From contig SXWC01000061.1 of assembly GCA_005789975.1 (NCBI GenBank), forward strand, positions 1 to 12,228: a DNA stretch of 12,228 bases, in the 5' to 3' direction. The translations under genes and the position numbers were made by a program. Position 1 is the first letter of the stretch, and each line of letters begins with the position of its first letter. Positions 9,101 to 12,228 of this stretch are shown here, in pieces. The stretch is from Planctomycetaceae bacterium (GTDB taxonomy: Bacteria > Planctomycetota > Planctomycetia > Pirellulales > UBA1268). The notes under the pieces were generated by a model, which did not search any database, had not been told where the DNA came from, and saw only the letters and a list, made by a program, of their open reading frames with translations.

Positions 9101-9268
9101 CGAGATGACCGACGGCCGGGCGGCCAGGGCCTCCGCGAGGAGTTCCCGGCCGATTTGCTGGACACGGCCCTCGATCCGGGCCAGATCGGCCGCCGTGAGA
9201 CGGCTGGGCAGCAGGGCAACACGGTGGTCGCGCTCCCCGCCTGCGGATTCGATGACCGATCGTGTCAC
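6167..9268 (-). CDS. putA: PutA, bifunctional proline dehydrogenase / glutamate-gamma-semialdehyde dehydrogenase
   Basis: Oxidises proline to pyrroline-5-carboxylate with FAD, then to glutamate with NAD+, channelling the intermediate between two active sites. The product is 1033 aa. Residues 1-200 are a helical arm. The proline dehydrogenase barrel spans about 220-470, with VNVSLKLSALDSRFD (227-241), DMESHATKDL (272-281), the segment VRLVKGAYWDYE (332-343), and YLVRRLLENSSNESF (448-462), whose Arg pair at 451-452 is known in the family to bind the proline carboxylate. The aldehyde dehydrogenase domain spans about 535-1025, with APWNFPLA (677-684), AEMGGKN containing Glu785, and GQKCSACSR with catalytic Cys819. 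There is no N-terminal ribbon-helix-helix domain, so this is not the self-regulating E. coli type, and no extra C-terminal domain. The start is GTG at 9268 with GAGG 9 nt upstream. It stands alone on the minus strand, divergent from rpe. Confidence 0.96.
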   Translation of the reverse strand: MTRSVIESAGGERDHRVALLPSRLTAADLARIEGRVQQIGRELLAEALAARPSVISPEYWAEQAGEWATSDDDLKVRLFRLVDCMPMLDDAAAVDRHLREYIDDDVIERLPTGLGMALKAARTGILAPLAARAVRAAMLAQARRFIAGTTPAEAARAALVERRRHRGFTLDLLGETVTSEGDADAYATAYARLLTELPPQAAGWPHDPLVDDGTPVNGRPTPLPRVNVSLKLSALDSRFDAIDPAGTTERVLSRLRPLWRLARDSAAQIHVDMESHATKDLTLSIFKQIAMEDEFREWPHCGVVVQCYLHETTRDLPALAAWARSRGAPICVRLVKGAYWDYETVRARAAGWPIPVWGEKWQTDACYEAATTFVMEHADVLRPALGSHNLRSLAHGMAVAEHLRIDRRTVEMQMLHGMGDAEKEAVTKAGWRMRVYMPYGELVPGMAYLVRRLLENSSNESFLRAGFIQHVSPEVLLAAPAPHVAPGAAETPLGGHVVVGFANEPLADFSVEASRQAMQRAIVRADAELSLEPRRVPVVIDGRSFDTADRLIRADPSDIRRAVAEVSLASAEDAVHALAVARAALPAWRAVDIGRRAEILRAAASMMRARRWELAATQVFEVGKPWREADADVAEAIDFCDYYARQATELFDPRRVDVPGEENATSPLPRGVGVVIAPWNFPLAILAGMTTAALVTGNTVVMKPAEQSSLVAKQLHEILLAAGVPPAALAFLPGRGELVGPVLVSHQDTALVAFTGSRAVGIEINRLAAEAGGGGSRLVKRVIAEMGGKNAIIIDDDADLDEAVVAVAQSAFGFQGQKCSACSRVIVLDRVHDAFVTRLAGAVGSLHVGPAADPATRIGPLVDEDARDRVRSFIDIGRRTAREVVAVEAGTLGDRGWFVGPHVFADVDAAGPLGQEEIFGPVLAVLRARDFDHAIALANGTPYALTAGVFSRSPARLAQARETLEAGNVYLNRGITGALVHRQPFGGYRMSGIGSKTGGPDYLQQFVVPRTVTENTMRRGFAPVGSSSERPTP

Positions 9269-9306
9269 TGGGGATTTCCTCGGGATGCAAGTCTATCCAC
9301 AGAGCC

Positions 9307-9323
9307 TGTTTGCGTCGCAAACA
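9307..9323. promoter_or_regulatory. Perfect 17-bp palindrome in the putA-rpe intergenic region
   Basis: TGTTTGCG-T-CGCAAACA is a perfect 8-bp inverted repeat with a 1-bp centre. It sits in the 161-bp gap between the divergent starts of putA (9268) and rpe (9430), 38 nt before the putA start. On the putA strand it would overlap a weak -35-like TTGCGA placed 17 nt from GATAGA. This is the shape of an operator for a dimeric repressor or activator. Because PutA here lacks its own DNA-binding domain, a separate regulator of proline catabolism is a reasonable guess. The regulator family cannot be told from the site. Confidence 0.55.
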
Positions 9324-9429
9324 ACCGGCCGCTGCCCTCCCTCCGCCAGACGCTCTTCGGAACCACTTGGTAGACTCTGCCCACCAAAGCGGAGCCTTCC
9401 GGCCCCGCCACCCCCCGCATCACGCACCC

Positions 9430-10149
9430 GTGACCCACCAGGCAGGACAGGCTCTCGACCAGCTCACGAGGACCCTCGAGGCCCACGGCCCGATCGTCCT
9501 GCCCGCCTTGCTGCTCTGTGATTTCGGCCACCTGGCCCATGAGGTCGAGCGGCTCCAAGCCGGGGGGGCGTCGGCCCTGCATCTGGACGTCATGGACGGC
9601 CGGTTCGTGCCCCAGTTGACGTATGGACAGGTGGTGATCGAAGCGGTCCGCAAGGCGGCACGAGTGCCGCTCGAAACGCACCTCATGGTCGAGGAGCCGG
9701 AACGCTACCTCGAGCACTACGCGAAGCTCGGCTCGGATATCGTCACGATTCACATCGAGGCCTTGGACGACCCCCGTCGGGCGCTGGAAACGCTTTCATC
9801 GCTCGGCTGCCGGGCCCACCTGGCGATCAGCCCCGACACGCCCGTCGAGCGGCTCGAACCATACCTCGATGCCTGCGACGGCGTGCTCGTGATGAGCGTG
9901 GAGCCGGGCTACGGCGGCCAGCGTTTCAACCCCGTCGCCCTGGAAAAACTCGCCTGGCTCGCGGCGGCCCGCAGTCGGCGGAATGCGTCGTTCCGCCTCG
10001 GGGTGGACGGCGGCATCTCGACCGAAACCATCGGCCTGGTGGCTGCGGCGGGGGCCGAGTTGATCGTGGCGGGCAGCGCCGTGATCCGTTCGACCGACTA
10101 CGGCCGCGCGCTGGCGGAACTCGAAACTCTGGCCCGCGCCGCGGCCTGA
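9430..10149 (+). CDS. rpe: Ribulose-phosphate 3-epimerase
   Basis: Interconverts ribulose 5-phosphate and xylulose 5-phosphate in the pentose phosphate pathway; cytoplasmic. The 239-aa TIM-barrel protein is close to the family norm (about 220-230). Metal ligands expected from the family are present: His51 and Asp53 in HLDVMDG, His84 in THLMV, and Asp193 in GVDGGI. The phosphate-binding segments are MSVEPGYGGQRF (155-166) and AGSAVI (214-219). The first strand reads LPALLLCDFGHL rather than the usual PSILSADF-type sequence, so both Ser positions are changed. I chose GTG at 9430 because an earlier in-frame ATG (9262) would run back through the putA promoter and into putA. No Shine-Dalgarno is visible. 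It lies 30 bp before the next gene and is probably co-transcribed with it. Confidence 0.93.
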   Translation: MTHQAGQALDQLTRTLEAHGPIVLPALLLCDFGHLAHEVERLQAGGASALHLDVMDGRFVPQLTYGQVVIEAVRKAARVPLETHLMVEEPERYLEHYAKLGSDIVTIHIEALDDPRRALETLSSLGCRAHLAISPDTPVERLEPYLDACDGVLVMSVEPGYGGQRFNPVALEKLAWLAAARSRRNASFRLGVDGGISTETIGLVAAAGAELIVAGSAVIRSTDYGRALAELETLARAAA

Positions 10150-10179
10150 TATCCACTCACCCCGGAGACCTGCTGACCC

Positions 10180-10821
10180 GTGCCCGACCATCTGATCGTG
10201 ATTCGTTCAGCCGCCACCGACTACGACCTCCAGGAGAGGATCCGCGGCACGCTCGGCATGCCGCTCGCGGAGGAAGGCATCCTGGCGGCAAGCCGCGCCG
10301 GCGAACGACTGGCCGCCGAGTCGCCCGAGGCGATCTACGCCTCGACCGACGAGCCCGCCGCTGAAACCGCACGCATCGTCGGCCTCGCCTGCGGCATCAG
10401 GCCGCGGCAGGTGGCGAATCTCGGCAACCTCGACCTCGGCCTCTGGCAGGGCAAGCTCGTGGACGAGATCCGTGAGAAACAGCCCCGACTCTATCGCCAG
10501 TGGCAGGACAACCCGTGGTCGGTCGCGCCGCCGGAGGGCGAACTGCTCGAAGAGGCCTGCGAACGGATCGAGGCCGCGGTGGAGAAACTCTTCAAGCGGC
10601 ATCCGGGGGGCCGGATCGCCCTGGTCGTGCCGCAGCCGCTCGACGCCGTCGTGCGGTGGCTTGTGTCAGGCCGCTCGATGGGCGATCTCTGGGTCTTCGA
10701 TCGGGACGTCAACCTCATCGACGAACTTCCCGTCGCCGCTCAATGGCAGCCCCCGCGAGCCGGCTTGGCCCTGACACCGGCCAAGGGCGGCACGTCCCCG
10801 CAACCGTTTGTTTCCCGGTGA
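10180..10821 (+). CDS. Histidine phosphatase / phosphoglycerate mutase-like protein, probably catalytically inactive
   Basis: A 213-aa cytoplasmic protein of the phosphoglycerate mutase-like (histidine phosphatase) superfamily with a degenerate active site. The N-terminus HLIVIRSAATDYDLQERIRG aligns with the family pattern VRHGETxxNxxxRxQG, but the phospho-accepting His is Ser10; Arg9 and the Arg-x-x-Gly end (R20, G23) remain. YASTDEPAAETARI (53-66) matches the SSDLxRAxETA segment with the Arg changed to Pro59. LGNLDLGLWQGK (81-92) matches LxExDFGxWEG with the catalytic Glu changed to Asn83. LVVPQPLDAVVRWL (148-161) replaces the second SHG motif with PQP. The fold therefore seems kept while the chemistry is lost. 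The frame is intact, with GTG at 10180 and GGAGA about 11 nt upstream. Its place directly behind rpe suggests a regulatory or ligand-binding role in sugar-phosphate metabolism, but that is a guess. Confidence 0.85.
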   Translation: MPDHLIVIRSAATDYDLQERIRGTLGMPLAEEGILAASRAGERLAAESPEAIYASTDEPAAETARIVGLACGIRPRQVANLGNLDLGLWQGKLVDEIREKQPRLYRQWQDNPWSVAPPEGELLEEACERIEAAVEKLFKRHPGGRIALVVPQPLDAVVRWLVSGRSMGDLWVFDRDVNLIDELPVAAQWQPPRAGLALTPAKGGTSPQPFVSR

Positions 10822-10938
10822 AAGCGGCGCAGCACCGCCCCATGCCAAGGCGATAAACTGATCGCACCGGCAGGCTCACCGCCGTCGCAGCTGTCCGCCC
10901 CACCGTCCGACATCCACTTTCCTCCGCCGGTCCCGAGC
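10822..10938 (+). other. Intergenic region before accD
   Basis: This 117-bp gap contains no gene. CGGTG and CACCG (10817-10838) could form a weak 5-bp stem just past the preceding stop codon, without a T-run. A -10-like TAAACT occurs near 10854 with no convincing -35. accD may have its own promoter here or be read through from rpe; the sequence does not decide. Confidence 0.3.
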
Positions 10939-11877
10939 ATGGAACGCCGCCGCCCGTCATCGAACGCCTCCGATGCAGCCGTGCAGACTGCCGCGCCGCA
11001 GACTTCGGCCTCCCGGCAGCCGGCGGCCGAGCCCGCAGCGACGCATGCCCCTTCGACCCGCCGTCCGGCGCCGCGGCCCAAGCGCGGCGTGCCCGAGGGG
11101 CTGTGGCTCAAGTGCGACGGGTGTGGAGCCACGATCTACCGCAAGGAGGCGGAAGAGCTCCTCAACGTCTGCCCGGGCTGCGGCTTCCACTGGTACGTCT
11201 CTGCCGCCATACGCATGGAGCAACTGCTCGACGCCGGCACGTTCGAGGAGTGCGACGCCGACCTCAGGCCGACCGATCCGCTCGGGTTTCGTGACAAGAA
11301 GCCCTATGCGGACCGGATCGTGTCGGAGCAGAAGCGAACCGGCCTCAAGGATGCGGCCCTGACCGGCACGGGCATGATTCGCGCCCGACGCGTGGCCTGC
11401 GGAGTGACCGACTCGTCGTTCATCATGGGCAGCATGGGCAGCGTGGTGGGGGAACGACTCGCCAGGCTGGTCGAGCGGGCCACGGCGGGCAAACTGCCGC
11501 TGATCATCATCAGCGCCTCGGGCGGCGGCGCCCGAATGCATGAGGGCATCCTGTCGCTCATGCAGATGGCGAAGGTCTCGGCGGCCCTGGCCCGCTACTC
11601 GCAGGCGGGCGGGCTCTTCATCTCGGTGCTCACCAATCCCACCATGGGCGGAGTGGCGGCGAGTTTCGCGTCGCTGGGCGACCTCTGCTTCGCGGAGCCG
11701 CGGGCCCTGATCGGGTTCGCCGGCCCGCGGACGATCAAGGCGACGATCCGGGTCGAACTGCCGAAGGGTTTCCAGACGAGCGAGTTTCTCCTCGAGCACG
11801 GGTTCATCGACCGGATCGTGCCGCGAAAGGACCTCAAGAGCGAGATCGCCCGGGCGATCGACTACTGCGGCGGCTGA
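10939..11877 (+). CDS. accD: Acetyl-CoA carboxylase, carboxyltransferase subunit beta
   Basis: Beta half of the carboxyltransferase that, with AccA, moves the carboxyl group from biotin carrier protein to acetyl-CoA, making malonyl-CoA for fatty acid synthesis. The product is 312 aa (E. coli about 304). Residues 1-48 are a low-complexity Ala/Pro/Ser/Arg-rich tail. A zinc ribbon follows at 59-81 (CDGC, Cys59/62, and CPGC, Cys78/81), after the typical [10 protein letters not shown]. The crotonase-fold core includes [12 protein letters not shown] (192-203), [18 protein letters not shown] (231-248) and [14 protein letters not shown] (258-271), ending in the conserved [15 protein letters not shown]. 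The ATG at 10939 has no Shine-Dalgarno. The conserved part begins only near residue 48, so a later GTG start (11089) is possible, though it would leave almost nothing before the zinc ribbon. No accA lies in the window. Confidence 0.95.
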   Translation: MERRRPSSNASDAAVQTAAPQTSASRQPAAEPAATHAPSTRRPAPRPKRGVPEGLWLKCDGCGATIYRKEAEELLNVCPGCGFHWYVSAAIRMEQLLDAGTFEECDADLRPTDPLGFRDKKPYADRIVSEQKRTGLKDAALTGTGMIRARRVACGVTDSSFIMGSMGSVVGERLARLVERATAGKLPLIIISASGGGARMHEGILSLMQMAKVSAALARYSQAGGLFISVLTNPTMGGVAASFASLGDLCFAEPRALIGFAGPRTIKATIRVELPKGFQTSEFLLEHGFIDRIVPRKDLKSEIARAIDYCGG

Positions 11878-12107
11878 TACGGTTCCTCCTTAATCCTCAG
11901 GCGTGATCCGCCGTGGCCATCGCAGCCTGTGAGCGACCCCTCCCTGGCGATAAAGATGGCCAAGCCGACACGATCAGGGTTCGCAGGGAACCTCGCATGC
12001 GGCGTCGTTCTTCTCGGCGAACAAGGAGACCGTGAGGGGCTACCCGTGCCCCGGGAGCCGGCGTAGGCCGACCAACCGCCTGCGGCGGATCGGTGCTCGG
12101 CGGAGCC
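11878..12107. other. Non-coding or degraded stretch after accD
   Basis: I see no supported gene here. A 36-codon open frame from an ATG near 11956 has no recognisable motif. Small inverted repeats occur (GGGGC/GCCCC at 12036-12052; CCGCC/GGCGG at 12076-12088), but neither is followed by a T-run. The stretch may be the decayed 5' part of the transposase-like sequence that follows. Confidence 0.3.
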
Positions 12108-12228
12108 ATGGTCAAGCGTGTGGCGGAACTCTCGTGGACGCCCAAGACCAAGGGCAGGCATCTCTCTGCCTACCGGCTTCACACGCACTTCGAGGTTCTC
12201 TCAGGCAAAGCCGTGCGGATCGACGCAA
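12108..12228 (+). CDS. Possible IS4-type transposase fragment (runs off window edge)
   Basis: From an ATG at 12108 an open frame reads MVKRVAELSWTPKTK, then SAYRLHTHFEVLSGKAVRID, to the window end. The (Y/K)-x-H-x-x-F-x-(V/L)-L-x-G pattern resembles the segment after the first catalytic Asp in IS4-type DDE transposases. In the same frame upstream (open from 12036) the sequence reads GGSVLGGAM, which could match the family's DGS/T-x-L motif with Asp changed to Gly. The 5' part of a full transposase is not visible, so this is either an internal fragment of a decayed element or a short start I have misplaced. Recognition rests on a short stretch and no terminal inverted repeat is visible. Confidence 0.35.
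   Translation, partial: MVKRVAELSWTPKTKGRHLSAYRLHTHFEVLSGKAVRIDA

Noticed and set aside
6326..9373. A 1015-codon open frame on the plus strand opposite putA
   Set aside because: It is the antisense shadow of putA. It is rich in Arg, Gly, His and Asp, has no domain signature, and reflects GC-rich codon structure; putA is unmistakable.
9262..9429. N-terminal extension of Rpe from the ATG at 9262
   Set aside because: It would overlap the putA start and promoter region and encode non-conserved sequence. The GTG at 9430 gives a normal family length.
11862..12188. A 108-codon open frame on the minus strand after accD
   Set aside because: It has an Arg/Pro/Gly-rich composition, overlaps the accD end, and shows no recognisable motif or ribosome binding site.
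1..12228. CRISPR arrays, tRNA or rRNA genes, toxin-antitoxin or phage-defence genes
   Set aside because: I saw no repeat-spacer array, cloverleaf or rRNA-like sequence, and no frame with defence-associated motifs.

Overview
The window is a GC-rich bacterial chromosome segment, about two-thirds G+C by eye. It carries seven confident genes, one of them cut by the left edge, plus a possible transposase fragment at the right edge. I infer Planctomycetota (Pirellulales-like) from the mix of strong and absent Shine-Dalgarno sequences, the GTG starts, the very long PstC and PstA permeases and the Ala/Pro-rich N-terminus on AccD. No 16S rRNA or lineage-specific marker is present, so the assignment is tentative.

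Positions 1-6123, minus strand: a high-affinity phosphate uptake operon read right to left as pstS-pstC-pstA-pstB. pstB is cut off by the left edge. PstS is a secreted phosphate-binding protein. PstC (883 aa) and PstA (560 aa) are permeases about two to three times the classical length, because each has a large soluble domain after its first membrane helix. PstB is the ATPase. pstC and pstA overlap by 11 nt. Upstream of pstS lie two perfect 9-bp repeats spaced 11 bp apart, which look like a Pho box and suggest phosphate-starvation control.

Positions 6167-9268, minus strand: putA, a bifunctional proline dehydrogenase / glutamate-semialdehyde dehydrogenase without the DNA-binding domain of autoregulatory PutA proteins. 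Its upstream region holds a perfect 17-bp palindrome (9307-9323), a candidate operator for a separate regulator.

Positions 9430-11877, plus strand, divergent from putA: rpe (ribulose-phosphate 3-epimerase); a histidine-phosphatase/phosphoglycerate-mutase-like protein whose catalytic histidines and proton-donor acid are replaced; and accD (acetyl-CoA carboxylase carboxyltransferase beta subunit). The first two are 30 bp apart and probably co-transcribed. accD follows after 117 bp.

Positions 11878-12228: no convincing gene until a short open frame running off the right edge that resembles an IS4-type transposase.

Most of the window is core metabolism and transport. I see no clear new defence system or mobile system. 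The points most worth a second look are the apparently inactive histidine phosphatase, the 17-bp palindrome, the Pho-box-like repeats, and the matched soluble extensions of PstC and PstA.
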